Shown here one piece after another: positions 24,821-34,924 of a DNA stretch of 58,843 nt (the first letter of the stretch is position 1; each line of letters starts with the position of its first letter). Origin of the DNA: Rhodospirillales bacterium (GTDB taxonomy: Bacteria > Pseudomonadota > Gammaproteobacteria > Nevskiales > Nevskiaceae); assembly GCA_903970615.1 (NCBI GenBank), contig CAJCJH010000070.1, forward strand, positions 1 through 58,843, in the 5' to 3' direction. The notes beneath the pieces were generated by a model. The model saw nothing but the letters and a program-made list of their open reading frames with translations, was not told where the DNA came from and searched no databases. Both the position numbers and the translations under genes were made by a program.

Positions 24821-26077
24821 TCAAGCCGTCAGCAGACCTTTCAGCGATGCCGCATTCGCATTCGGCGCATGCGGAAAAACCCTGGCGAGTTGACGATCGC
24901 CGAGACGCAGATGACGCTCGCAAACCTGCATCAGCACGCTGCGGAAATCGGTGGTGATGGCGAGATCGCGCTGCTCGTGCAGACTGGCGTCGTCGATGCC
25001 GGGCCACTCACCGTAAACCTTGCCGCCGGCGAGCTGGCCGCCGAGCAGCCACATCACATTACCGTGGCCGTGGTCGGTGCCATTGGTGCCATTCTGATGC
25101 GCGGTGCGGCCGAATTCGGACATCACCACGATTATCGTATTGTCCAGCTCCGCGCCGAGTTGCGTGGTCAAAGTGACCAGACCTTCCGCCAACGGTTTCA
25201 GCCGCTTCGCCAGCTGGCCATTCGCGCCGCCCTGATTCACATGCGTATCCCAGCCACCCAGCTGCATGAACGAAAGCTGCAAGCCGGGATTGCGTTTTAT
25301 CAGCGTCGCCAGCTGGCTGGCATCGAGCGAAAACCCTTGCGGCGGCGGCGCGCCGTTATCGGCGGCCTTGCTTTCCTCAGAAACCGGATCGCTGTTGAGA
25401 TCCGACAACACATGCTCGCGCGAACTGCGGCCTTCGCGGTAGGCGGCTTCGAGCGCGCCGCTGCCGGCATACATGCGATCGAAGGCCTGACTGATTTCGG
25501 GCTTGTCCATCGCCGTGGCCTGGCTTGCCTGACGTCCCAGCGGAATATTCGCCACCTTGCCGGTACCGCTGAAAATTCGCGGTAGCACCGGGCCGAGACT
25601 CACTGCGTCCAGCACTGGTTCCGTCGGCGCGAGCTGAGTCAGCAGGCGATTCATCCAGCCATCGCCAGTGGCTTTCACACCGGGCGTGCCGCTCTCCATG
25701 TAATCCTGCGCATCGAAATGCGAACGGGTAGCGTCGGGTGAGCCGGAGGCGTTGACGAAAGCGAGCCGGCGCGATTGCCACAGCGGCAGCAAGGGCGCGA
25801 GCGCCGGATGCAAACCGAAATGACCATCGAGATCGAGTGCGCCTTCGCTGCTGCCCGGCCTGGCGATGGCGATGCTGGATCGCAAGCGGTAATAGTTGTC
25901 TTCCGAATACGGCACCAGCACGCTAAGGCCATCGACCGCGCCGCGCAGCATGACGACGATCAAGCGCGGCGAAGTCTGCATAGTGTTGTTGAGCGCAGCC
26001 CAGCCGCGATGGGCGATCGGCAGCACTGAAAGCGCGGCTGCGCCGGATAAAGTTTTCAACAGATTTCGACGATTCAT
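24821..26077 (-). CDS. DUF1501 family protein with Tat signal
   Basis: A 418-residue protein with a twin-arginine signal (NRRNLLKTLSGAAAL) and the family motifs VVMLRGAVDGLSVLVPY, GWDTHVNQG and MSEFGRTAHQNGTNGTDHG. The family is distantly related to sulfatases/alkaline phosphatases, but its function is not established. It is almost always paired with a DUF1800 gene, as here (68 bp apart). Cofactor-dependent folding before Tat export is implied by the signal. Confidence 0.9.
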   Translation of the reverse strand: MNRRNLLKTLSGAAALSVLPIAHRGWAALNNTMQTSPRLIVVMLRGAVDGLSVLVPYSEDNYYRLRSSIAIARPGSSEGALDLDGHFGLHPALAPLLPLWQSRRLAFVNASGSPDATRSHFDAQDYMESGTPGVKATGDGWMNRLLTQLAPTEPVLDAVSLGPVLPRIFSGTGKVANIPLGRQASQATAMDKPEISQAFDRMYAGSGALEAAYREGRSSREHVLSDLNSDPVSEESKAADNGAPPPQGFSLDASQLATLIKRNPGLQLSFMQLGGWDTHVNQGGANGQLAKRLKPLAEGLVTLTTQLGAELDNTIIVVMSEFGRTAHQNGTNGTDHGHGNVMWLLGGQLAGGKVYGEWPGIDDASLHEQRDLAITTDFRSVLMQVCERHLRLGDRQLARVFPHAPNANAASLKGLLTA

Positions 26078-26145
26078 TTTTGCTCTCTTTTGCGGACGCG
26101 CATTGCTTCGTTGGCGTGACTGAAAACGCTGCCTGGGCAGACGTT

Positions 26146-27762
<1,617 letters not shown>

Positions 27763-27979
27763 GCTTCGCTCCTGATTCCTGTTGCGATGAATCGTCTGGA
27801 ATCTTTGCGCGCTAAGCACGAGCGCGGATGACTAAGTCGAGTATGCAAAGGATTTCAGCGATCGCAATCAAGCTAGGGCAGTCGAGCTTTCGCCAGGCTG
27901 AATGCGAGTTTGCTGACGAGAACGTCTGACGAAATCGCCAGCCAGATAGACTGATCCAGTCAGTCGTGATGCTCAATCC

Positions 27980-28462
27980 TTAATCGCGGAAATTCTCGAA
28001 TTGAAGCGGAATCTCCAGTTCGCTTTTTCGCAGTAGCGCCATCGCCAGTTGCAGGTCGTCGCGCTTTTTGCCATTCACGCGCAGTTTTTCGCCGGTGATT
28101 TGCGTATCGACTTTCAGCTTCGATTCCTTCAGCTTCGCAACGATTTTTTTCGCCTGTACCTGCTCGATGCCTTGTTTGATCGTGATCGTTCGGCGCGCGC
28201 CTGCAAGGTTGGTTTCGACCTCGCCCAATTCGATGCAGCGCAGATCGATACCGCGCGCAGACAAGCGCAGCCGCAGGATATCGAGCAACTGATCGAGCTG
28301 ATATTCGCTCGGCGCAAACTGCGAAACCTCGAAACCTGCCAGCTCGAAGCGCGCATTGGTATTGCGCAAATCGTAGCGATTGCCGAGATCGCGCTTGGCC
28401 TGATCGACAGCGTTGGTCAACTCGTGTTTATCGACTTCGGAAACAACATCGAACGAAGGCAT
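27980..28462 (-). CDS. yajQ: YajQ-family nucleotide-binding protein
   Basis: A 160-residue protein beginning MPSFDVVSEVDKHEL, the highly conserved YajQ start, with NRYDLRNTNARFEL, RAGARRTITIKQGIEQ-like region and LRVNGKKRDDLQ. In some gammaproteobacteria and xanthomonads YajQ proteins bind cyclic di-GMP. ATG 28462 gives the normal family length, so the 23 upstream in-frame residues are not included. It stands alone. Confidence 0.93.
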   Translation of the reverse strand: MPSFDVVSEVDKHELTNAVDQAKRDLGNRYDLRNTNARFELAGFEVSQFAPSEYQLDQLLDILRLRLSARGIDLRCIELGEVETNLAGARRTITIKQGIEQVQAKKIVAKLKESKLKVDTQITGEKLRVNGKKRDDLQLAMALLRKSELEIPLQFENFRD

Positions 28463-28631
28463 GGTGCGAAAAATTCCGGATTTCAAAGCGGGAAATGAGC
28501 CAGTATCGGCTTGTACGCGGCGCTTTTCCACAAGCGTTTGCGCGTGGTTGAAAGTCTTGCAATATGTTCAGTATCGGTTCAGCAGAGCAAGCCTAGTCTG
28601 GCTCCATTCTCACTCACGCAGGAGCGGTTGC

Positions 28632-28931
28632 ATGAACAAGTTATTCATCACTTTAGGCGTCGTCACTGCTGCGGCCATGCCGGTAGCCGCGTTCGCTCAC
28701 ACCGATCTGTCGATCGGCTTGGGGCTCGGCGGTCCGGTGTACTCACCGCCGCCGCCTGCTGTGGTTTACGAACAGCCGGCGCCGGTTTATGTGGCACCGC
28801 CGCCGCCAGTGGTTTACGAGCAGCCCGCGTATGTTTATGGTCCGCCGGTGGCTTATGGTCCCACCGTCGTTTATGACGGTTATTACGGTCCGCATTATCG
28901 CCGTGCTTATGGATATGGATACCGTTACTAA
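28632..28931 (+). CDS. small secreted Pro/Tyr-rich protein
   Basis: A 99-residue protein: signal peptide (KLFITLGVVTAAAMPVAAFA), then a low-complexity mature part with repeated PPPPxVVYEQPAxVY units and a Tyr/Gly/Arg-rich C-terminus. AGGAGCG precedes ATG 28632. Such proteins are common in proteobacteria, but no function is known. A strong terminator follows. Confidence 0.72.
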   Translation: MNKLFITLGVVTAAAMPVAAFAHTDLSIGLGLGGPVYSPPPPAVVYEQPAPVYVAPPPPVVYEQPAYVYGPPVAYGPTVVYDGYYGPHYRRAYGYGYRY

Positions 28932-28980
28932 AATCATTAGATGACGTCATTGGTCAGATGACGTTTGTAACGACGTGCTC

Positions 28981-29012
28981 AACCCGGAGACGTGCTGCGT
29001 CTCCGGGTTTTT
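28981..29012 (+). terminator. strong intrinsic terminator
   Basis: AACCCGGAGACG pairs with CGTCTCCGGGTT over a short loop, followed by TTTTC. It lies 50 bp after the Pro/Tyr-rich protein gene. Confidence 0.88.
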
Positions 29013-29039
29013 CATGACCGCCGGATAACGCTGCGATCA

Positions 29040-29294
29040 TCATCGCAACCAGATCGGTGAGTGATAGAGCAGGTGCGGGGCAAGCAATGCCGCGACCAGC
29101 GCGCCGGCGAACGTAAAAATGTTGATGAAAGTTGCCGGCCAGCTCAAGGACATTGCGTGGGCCAGCAACCGCGCGAAAAGTCGGCTCAGCAAGCCGAAAC
29201 CTACGATGGTCAGCGCGAAAGAGAAATAGATGCTGAGCACCGACCGCATGACGAAATCAGCGGCCTCGACGATCAGCCAGAAGGGATTCTGCAT
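29040..29294 (-). CDS. small membrane protein of unknown family
   Basis: 84 residues from ATG 29294 (a TTG at 29312 would add six). Two or three hydrophobic segments: SVLSIYFSFALTIVGFGLL and FINIFTFAGALVAALLAPHLL. No clear ribosome-binding site is visible. The amino-acid pattern looks like a real membrane protein, but no family is recognised. Confidence 0.5.
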   Translation of the reverse strand: MQNPFWLIVEAADFVMRSVLSIYFSFALTIVGFGLLSRLFARLLAHAMSLSWPATFINIFTFAGALVAALLAPHLLYHSPIWLR

Positions 29295-29474
29295 GCCGGC
29301 ATCGTAGCTCAAACGATGGCGCTGAAGCGCTCAGTAGCGGATGCCAAGCCTCACGATAAATTTGGTTTCCGCGTCAATTCAATCAAGACAAAGCAATCAT
29401 TCTAAAATAGGACGACGTGCCGACTTTGCCATCATTAGCAGACTACTCCGCGCATACTTCGGGTCGCTTGAAGC

Positions 29475-29506
29475 TGAAAATAAAAGAACCCGCAACTGCG
29501 GGTTCT
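29475..29506 (-). terminator. intrinsic terminator of the CsbD-like gene
   Basis: AGAACCCGCA and TGCGGGTTCT form a perfect 10-bp stem with a 2-nt centre (29485-29506). On the minus strand it is followed by TTTATTTTC, so it ends the csbD-like transcript 68 bp after its stop. Confidence 0.8.
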
Positions 29507-29573
29507 CGATCATCTGCCAGCTGAGGTTGTTGCGATAAATGCGCCGCAGATCAACGAGTCGCTGGTCAACAAT

Positions 29574-29864
29574 TCACTTGCCGCGCGCTTCGTTGATTTT
29601 ATCTTTCACAACTTCAACGCCAGCCTTGACCTTGTCTTTGACATCTTCGATCTCTTGCTTGATCTCGCCTTTCAGCCGATCTTTCTTGCCTTCGGCATTT
29701 TGCAGGTGGCCCTTGGCTTCGAGTTCATGATCGCCGATGGCGCTGCCGACTTTTTCCTTGATCTTGCCGATCACTTCCTTGCTGTGACCTTTAGCCTTGT
29801 CGGCCGCGGCACTGTGCGCCGCGTCGTATGCAGCATCCTTGGCTTTTGCGGTTACTTCACTCAT
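29574..29864 (-). CDS. CsbD-like stress-response protein
   Basis: A 96-residue, highly charged, helical protein of Lys/Glu/Ala-rich composition, containing KIKEKVGSAIGDHELEAKG and AEGKKDRLKGEIKQ, typical of the CsbD family. An Ala/Lys leader resembling late-embryogenesis-type repeats precedes it. CsbD genes are general-stress induced in several bacteria. AGGAG lies upstream of the ATG. It is monocistronic with its own terminator, and the 5' region contains the 20-bp palindrome at 30032. Confidence 0.85.
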   Translation of the reverse strand: MSEVTAKAKDAAYDAAHSAAADKAKGHSKEVIGKIKEKVGSAIGDHELEAKGHLQNAEGKKDRLKGEIKQEIEDVKDKVKAGVEVVKDKINEARGK

Positions 29865-30213
29865 CGAATACTCCTGTTGAACGTGGATGATTTCCGGGGT
29901 TGAAAATCAACGCGCATTTCCACAGCGCTGTGTCTACGACAGACGTTCCCGCTGCAAGGTTCATCATCCGATCGGGTTTGAGTAAAGCTGTCTCTAAGCA
30001 AAGAACTTTTCGGTTTGATGACCAATCCACGCTCTCGCGTACGCGAGAGCAATTTATTCTTGTGCGGGAGTACCGGTAGGTGTTAAAAAGCGCTTCGCTG
30101 AAGTCGGCCAGGCTAGTTGGGCGTCAGAACCTTGACGATTTCACGAAAAGATGATTTCACAAAAAAATATCCTTGATTTTGATAACTAAGCTTTCCAGCC
30201 GCAGGGACCCCTG
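29865..30213. promoter_or_regulatory. divergent control region of csbD-like and OmpA-like genes, with a perfect 20-bp palindrome
   Basis: 349 bp without a gene. GCTCTCGCGT / ACGCGAGAGC at 30032-30051 is a perfect palindrome with no spacer. A nearby direct repeat, GATTTCAC-(G/A)AAAA, occurs twice (about 30138 and 30154). No clear -35/-10 pair was settled on. The palindrome lies about 170 bp from either start and could be an operator or an RNA hairpin. Confidence 0.5.
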
Positions 30214-31497
30214 ATGAAAAATTATCGTTTTAGATTGTTGACGCTGGCCTTGTCGTTGATCGCCAGCAGCCCCGCCATCGCCCAGGATTCGGGCATCACC
30301 ACCACTCCGGAAAACGCTGCTTCAACGCCTGCGCCTGCGGATGGCAGCGCAGCCAATACTTCAACCGATACGGCCACTACCGCAACGGCCGATGTTTTCG
30401 ACAACCGCTTCTACGTCGCGCCACTCGGCGCGTATGCCTTGAGCCCCAATAGCCGCCCAAACGGTAACGCATTCGGCGGTGCGCTCGCGCTGGGTAAATC
30501 CGTAGTGCCGCATCTCGGCGTGGAAATTCTCGGCGAGTATCTGCATTACAACGGCAAGGAAGTGCCGGCCACGGCTTCGGGCCTGACCTGTGCCGCCAAC
30601 GCGCTAATCACCAATCCCGCCTGCTCGCCAAGCCATAACCCCAGCCAGAGCATTTACGGTGGTGGTCTCGGCGCGAACGTCTACCTCTCGCCATCGAACT
30701 ATGGCCTGTTTGTGCATGCCGATGCCGAAGGCGGCAATCGCTTCGTTTACGACGGCGGCCTGGGCCTCGATCTGCCGTTCGCAAAACACAGCGTCGCAGT
30801 GCGTGCTGAAGCGCTTTATCACAAGGAACAAAGCGAGAAGGCCGAGCCGCTGTTCCTGCTCGGCTTGCGCATCCCCTTCGGTTCGCTCGCTGCGCCTGTC
30901 GTCCCGGCAGAGCCGGCAGTTGCCGTGGTGCCTGCGGTAGAACCGCCGCCACCGCCGCCGGCACCCGCGCCGCCGCCGTGCCAGACGCCTGCTCCGGGCG
31001 ATACGATCAACCTGGATGGCTGCAAGACCGGTGACACCATCGTGTTGCGCGGCGTGAACTTCGACTTCAACAAGGCGACGCTGACGCTGAATGCGAAGAC
31101 GATTCTGGATCAGGTGGTCACGGCCTTGACCTCGCGTCCCGATATCAAGGTCGAAGTCGATGGTCACACCGACGGTAAAGGCTCCGGGCCTTACAACCTG
31201 AAACTGTCGGATCGCCGTGCCAAGTCGGTCAAGCAGTATCTGGTCGAAAAGGGCATCGACGCAGGCCGCATGACCACCAAGGGCTTCGGCAAGACCATGC
31301 CGATCGCGGACAACAGCACCGACGAAGGACGCGAACTGAATCGCCGCGTCGAGTTGAAGGTGACGGAAGCGAACGGACCAGTCGGCGCTGCGGGTTCCAC
31401 CGACGTGCCGGTGTCGTCCGGCGCATCGGACAGCACTGCCGCGCCATCGCCATCAACCGGCACCGCAGCCGCTGATGCGTCAACGCCGCCGCAGTAA
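30214..31497 (+). CDS. OmpA-family outer-membrane protein 2
   Basis: A 427-residue protein: signal peptide ending SPAIAQ, a beta-barrel of roughly 170 residues, a long Pro/Ala linker (about 245-258), and an OmpA peptidoglycan-binding domain (VNFDFNKATLTLNAK, GHTDGKGSGPYN, LSDRRAKSVKQYL, LNRRVELKV). The C-terminal domain is close to that of the protein at 15972, including the Pro-Gly-x-x-Ile-x-Leu-x-Gly-Cys lead-in. The TSP3 calcium stretch is absent. AGGGA precedes the ATG. It likely links outer membrane to cell wall and is monocistronic. Confidence 0.88.
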   Translation: MKNYRFRLLTLALSLIASSPAIAQDSGITTTPENAASTPAPADGSAANTSTDTATTATADVFDNRFYVAPLGAYALSPNSRPNGNAFGGALALGKSVVPHLGVEILGEYLHYNGKEVPATASGLTCAANALITNPACSPSHNPSQSIYGGGLGANVYLSPSNYGLFVHADAEGGNRFVYDGGLGLDLPFAKHSVAVRAEALYHKEQSEKAEPLFLLGLRIPFGSLAAPVVPAEPAVAVVPAVEPPPPPPAPAPPPCQTPAPGDTINLDGCKTGDTIVLRGVNFDFNKATLTLNAKTILDQVVTALTSRPDIKVEVDGHTDGKGSGPYNLKLSDRRAKSVKQYLVEKGIDAGRMTTKGFGKTMPIADNSTDEGRELNRRVELKVTEANGPVGAAGSTDVPVSSGASDSTAAPSPSTGTAAADASTPPQ

Positions 31498-31522
31498 GTT
31501 TTTCGACTGAACGAAGCATCGG

Positions 31523-31552
31523 CCCGCCGGTTGCAAAGCCGGCGGGTTTTTT
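31523..31552. terminator. intrinsic terminator between OmpA-like gene and apbE
   Basis: CCCGCCGG (31523-31530) pairs with CCGGCGGG (31539-31546), followed by TTTTTTAT. It lies between convergent genes. Confidence 0.88.
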
Positions 31553-31614
31553 ATGGGCCGGATGATGGCCGGATATACGCTGGATGAAACGCACGACAGC
31601 GCGATCGAGATGCC

Positions 31615-32610
31615 TTAATTGAAGACTTCGATCTGGATGCCCGGCTGGGCATGCAAGCGCGCGGCGAGTGAAGCGCTAGCTTGAACGCGGCCGTCGGCCG
31701 TCATCGCCAGCACCTGATCCAGCCCCAATTCCCTTGCCGCATCGCGCCAGCCCGGAGCGCCCGCGACGAACAAGGCCGCACCTTCCGCTTCGGCGATACA
31801 GCCGTCGGCGTGGACCACCGTTAACGCACGCAGGCCATCCACCGGCACGCCGCTGCGCGGGTCGAGAATGTGCCCGTAGCGGCGGCCTTCGTGCTCGAAG
31901 CTGCGCTGGTCATCGCCATGTGTATTGACGGTTTCATCGTACACATCGAGCGAGGCCAGCAGCACGCCGCGCTCGGCCGGTACACGCGGATCGCGGATGC
32001 CGACATGCCAGCGCCGATCGCCGCGGATGCCGCGTGCCGCGAGGTTGCCGCCGGCATCGATGATCGCGTTCGGATAGCCCAGCTCACGCAGTTGATCGAG
32101 TGCCGCATCGACGATGTAGCCCTTGCCGATACCGCCAAAATCCCAACCGATATTCGGCGCGGGGCCATATCGATTGCCGCCATCGTAATCGGGCGCAGCC
32201 TGCAAGGCCGCAAGCAAAGCCTGCACTTCGTGCGCGGGCGGCGGCGCGGTGCCGAGTTCGGCCGCATCGTGAAAACCCCACAGCCGCACCAGTGCGGCAA
32301 TACGCGGTTCGTAAAGTCCGCCCGTCCTGTTGCGGATTTCCCAAGCGCGCCGAAACAGCGGCCGCAAATCAGCGGGCAGTGCGATTTCCTCGCCCGATGC
32401 GAGCGCCAGATTCAGCTGCGCGAGCCGGCCATCGCCCCAGGCCCAGGCATCACGGCCGAATTGTTCGATGCGGGTTTCAACTTGATCGATCGCGGCTTCG
32501 GCGTGCGCGCGGCGGTGCGATTTTTCAAGCGCCAGCGTCACCGAAACCTGCGTGCCCATCGCCAGGAAAATGCGTTTGACGATCTGCGGGGAGAAAGCGG
32601 ATGGCGTCAT
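31615..32610 (-). CDS. apbE: ApbE-like FAD:protein FMN transferase
   Basis: A 331-residue member of the ApbE family, which covalently attaches FMN to Thr/Ser of target flavoproteins using FAD. Seen: AMGTQVSVTL start, GGIGKGYIVDAALDQL, DAGGNLAARG, and RYGHILDPRSG with the metal and FAD-binding residues. Two points are odd. There is no signal peptide or lipobox, so a cytoplasmic location is likely. The usual (A/S)TSGDYER segment reads NTHGDDQRS. No rnf, nqr or urocanate-reductase target is near, so the acceptor is unknown. It may instead be a flavin pyrophosphatase-like or cytoplasmic variant. Confidence 0.85.
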   Translation of the reverse strand: MTPSAFSPQIVKRIFLAMGTQVSVTLALEKSHRRAHAEAAIDQVETRIEQFGRDAWAWGDGRLAQLNLALASGEEIALPADLRPLFRRAWEIRNRTGGLYEPRIAALVRLWGFHDAAELGTAPPPAHEVQALLAALQAAPDYDGGNRYGPAPNIGWDFGGIGKGYIVDAALDQLRELGYPNAIIDAGGNLAARGIRGDRRWHVGIRDPRVPAERGVLLASLDVYDETVNTHGDDQRSFEHEGRRYGHILDPRSGVPVDGLRALTVVHADGCIAEAEGAALFVAGAPGWRDAARELGLDQVLAMTADGRVQASASLAARLHAQPGIQIEVFN

Positions 32611-32778
32611 CGTTATCGGCCGAATCGATCAGCGGGCGGCACAGCCATACACGCGTTAAAAAAGTTCATTCGATCCTGTATGGAATATTTTTTCGCTGCG
32701 TCAATACGGTCATTGGAATGATGCGCCCTCACTCGGTATTGTGCCGGGCTAAATGATGCGTTAATTCCGGAGAGAATC

Positions 32779-34032
32779 ATGGATTTCAGTCATTCGCCGC
32801 GGACGCAGGACTACCTCAAGCGTATCCGCGCGTTCATGCAGACGCATATTGCGCCAGTCGAAGCGCAGCATCTGCGCGATATCGCTAATAGAACCTACAG
32901 CGCCGACTGGACGCAATGGACGGTGCTGCCGGAAGTCGAGGCGCTGAAAATCCAGGCGCGCGAAGCCGGTTTGTGGAATCTGTTTCTGCCGGATGCCGAA
33001 CTCGGCGCGGGCTTGAGCAATGTCGAATACGCGCCGCTGGCCGAGGAGATGGGCAAGAGCTTTCTCGCGCCGGAAATTTTCAACTGCAACGCGCCGGATA
33101 CCGGCAACATGGAAGTGCTGTGGAAGTACGGCACGCCGGCGCAGAAGGAGCATTGGCTGAAGCCGCTGCTGGCCGGCGAAATCCGCTCCGCGTTCTGCAT
33201 GACCGAGCCGGATGTCGCGTCGAGCGACGCTACCAACATGCGGGCGACCGCGATTGTCGACGGCGATGAAATCGTCATCAACGGCAAGAAATGGTGGTCC
33301 ACCGGCATTGGTCATCCGCATTGCAAAATCGCTATTTTCATGGGCCTTACCGACGCGCAGGCCAGCCGTCATGCGCAGCACAGCATGGTGCTGGTGCCGC
33401 TGGATACGAAGGGTGTGACGATCAAACGCATGCTGCCGGTGTTCGGCGAATACGATCCGCCGAGCGGGCATGGCGAAGTCTGGTTCGAGAATGTGCGCGT
33501 GCCGAAAACCAATCTGCTGCTCGGCCCTGGCAAGGGTTTCCAGATCGCGCAGGGCCGCCTCGGGCCGGGCCGCATTCATCATTGCATGCGCTGTCTGGGT
33601 GCTGCCGAACGCGCTCTGCAATTGATGATCGAACGCGGGCTCGACCGCATCGCCTTCGGCAAGCCGCTGGTCAATCTCGGCGGCAATCGTGAACGCATTG
33701 CGGACCTGCGCATTGCGATCGATCAGGCACGGCTGCTGACGCTGTATGCCGCATGGAAAATCGACAAGGCCGGCGGCATGGCGGCGCTGACCGAAATCTC
33801 CGCGATCAAGGTAAGCGCGCCGAACGTGCTGCAGCAAGTGGTGGACGCGGCGATCCAGATGCATGGCGCCGGTGGCTTGTCCTACGATTTTCCATTGACG
33901 GCCTTGTACGCACACGCACGCACGCTGCGCCTCGCCGATGGTCCGGATGAAGTCCATCGCGGGCTGATCGCAAAAATGGAATTGGCGAAATATGCCGCGC
34001 CGCGCGCAAAGCCGAAGGAGTCCGCCGCATGA
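32779..34032 (+). CDS. acyl-CoA dehydrogenase of the ACAD10/11 (LvaC-like) group
   Basis: A 417-residue acyl-CoA dehydrogenase fold. AFCMTEPDVASSDATN (FAD and substrate binding) and KWWSTGIGHPHC are typical of the ACAD10/11 branch. At the place of the usual catalytic glutamate it has LADGPDEVHR, also typical of that branch. In this branch the enzyme can act on 4-phosphoacyl-CoA made by a kinase. GGAGAG lies before the ATG. It is first in an operon with an SDR (4-bp overlap), an APH-fold kinase, a histidine phosphatase and another SDR. In animals the kinase and dehydrogenase are fused (ACAD10/11), which supports a joint function. Confidence 0.88.
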   Translation: MDFSHSPRTQDYLKRIRAFMQTHIAPVEAQHLRDIANRTYSADWTQWTVLPEVEALKIQAREAGLWNLFLPDAELGAGLSNVEYAPLAEEMGKSFLAPEIFNCNAPDTGNMEVLWKYGTPAQKEHWLKPLLAGEIRSAFCMTEPDVASSDATNMRATAIVDGDEIVINGKKWWSTGIGHPHCKIAIFMGLTDAQASRHAQHSMVLVPLDTKGVTIKRMLPVFGEYDPPSGHGEVWFENVRVPKTNLLLGPGKGFQIAQGRLGPGRIHHCMRCLGAAERALQLMIERGLDRIAFGKPLVNLGGNRERIADLRIAIDQARLLTLYAAWKIDKAGGMAALTEISAIKVSAPNVLQQVVDAAIQMHGAGGLSYDFPLTALYAHARTLRLADGPDEVHRGLIAKMELAKYAAPRAKPKESAA

Positions 34033-34895
34033 GCCGCAGCCGCAAGAAAAGTGTTCGCAGCGAGCGCGAAGGCCTGCGCGTGTTCATCACCGGTGGGGCT
34101 TCCGGTCTGGGCCGCGCGCTGGCCGAGCACTACGCGCGCCAGGGCGCTCGCATCGGCATCGGCGACATCAACAACGCACGCGGCGCAGAAACCCTGGCGG
34201 CCTTGCGCAAGCTCGGCGCGGAAGCGTTTTACATCACCTGCAATGTCACGCTCGAAGACGATTTGATCATCGCGCGCGATCACATGATCGAGCATTATGA
34301 TGGCGTCGATCTGCTGTTCAACAACGCCGGCGTCGCACATAGCGGCCCGATCGACGACACTACGCTCGAAGATTGGCAATGGATCATCGACATCAACCTG
34401 CTCGGCGTGGTGCGCGGTTGCCGCGTATTCACACCGACGATGAAAGCACAGAAATCCGGCTATATCGTCAACATCGCGTCGATGGCGGGCCTGATCAATC
34501 CGCCGCAGATGGCCGCGTACAACGTCACCAAGGCGGCGGTGGTCGCGCTCTCGGAAACGCTGAAAATCGAGTTGCATCGCTACGCCATTGGCGTGTCGGT
34601 GGTGTGCCCGGCGTTCTTCCGCACCAACCTGCACGAAACGCAGCGTTCCACCAGCGAAGACCTGCTCAACTTCACCCGCAAGCTGGTCGGCAAGGCCAAG
34701 GTCGGGCCGGAAGAAATCGCCGGGAAAATTGCCGCAGGCGTGGCCGAGCAGCGCTTCCATATTCTCACGCACAAGGCCGAGGAACGCATCTGGCTGTTCA
34801 AGCGTTTCGCGCCGTATCCGGTGTTCGCCAAAGCCGCGATCAAGCGTGCCGAAGCGGTGATGCACCGTAAACGTCCAGCCGCTGCGAAGCCCTGA
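34029..34895 (+). CDS. short-chain dehydrogenase/reductase
   Basis: A 288-residue classical SDR: TGGASGLG cofactor loop at about 22-29, NNAGV, catalytic Ser in NIASMAG and Tyr-Lys in AAYNVTKAAV. The basic C-terminal tail (VMHRKRPAAAKP) is longer than usual. Its ATG overlaps the stop of the ACAD gene by 4 bp. In the operon it may oxidise or reduce a hydroxyacyl or oxoacyl intermediate, as LvaD-type SDRs are thought to do. The substrate is inferred only from neighbours. Confidence 0.88.
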   Translation: MSRSRKKSVRSEREGLRVFITGGASGLGRALAEHYARQGARIGIGDINNARGAETLAALRKLGAEAFYITCNVTLEDDLIIARDHMIEHYDGVDLLFNNAGVAHSGPIDDTTLEDWQWIIDINLLGVVRGCRVFTPTMKAQKSGYIVNIASMAGLINPPQMAAYNVTKAAVVALSETLKIELHRYAIGVSVVCPAFFRTNLHETQRSTSEDLLNFTRKLVGKAKVGPEEIAGKIAAGVAEQRFHILTHKAEERIWLFKRFAPYPVFAKAAIKRAEAVMHRKRPAAAKP

Positions 34896-34924
34896 TTTTA
34901 CTCGGGTATAAACAGATTCCAGCC

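Noticed and set aside
32682-32695. Half-site GTATGG before the ACAD10/11-like operon
   Set aside because: The second arm (CCRTAY) is absent, so it is not counted as a GTAT operator.
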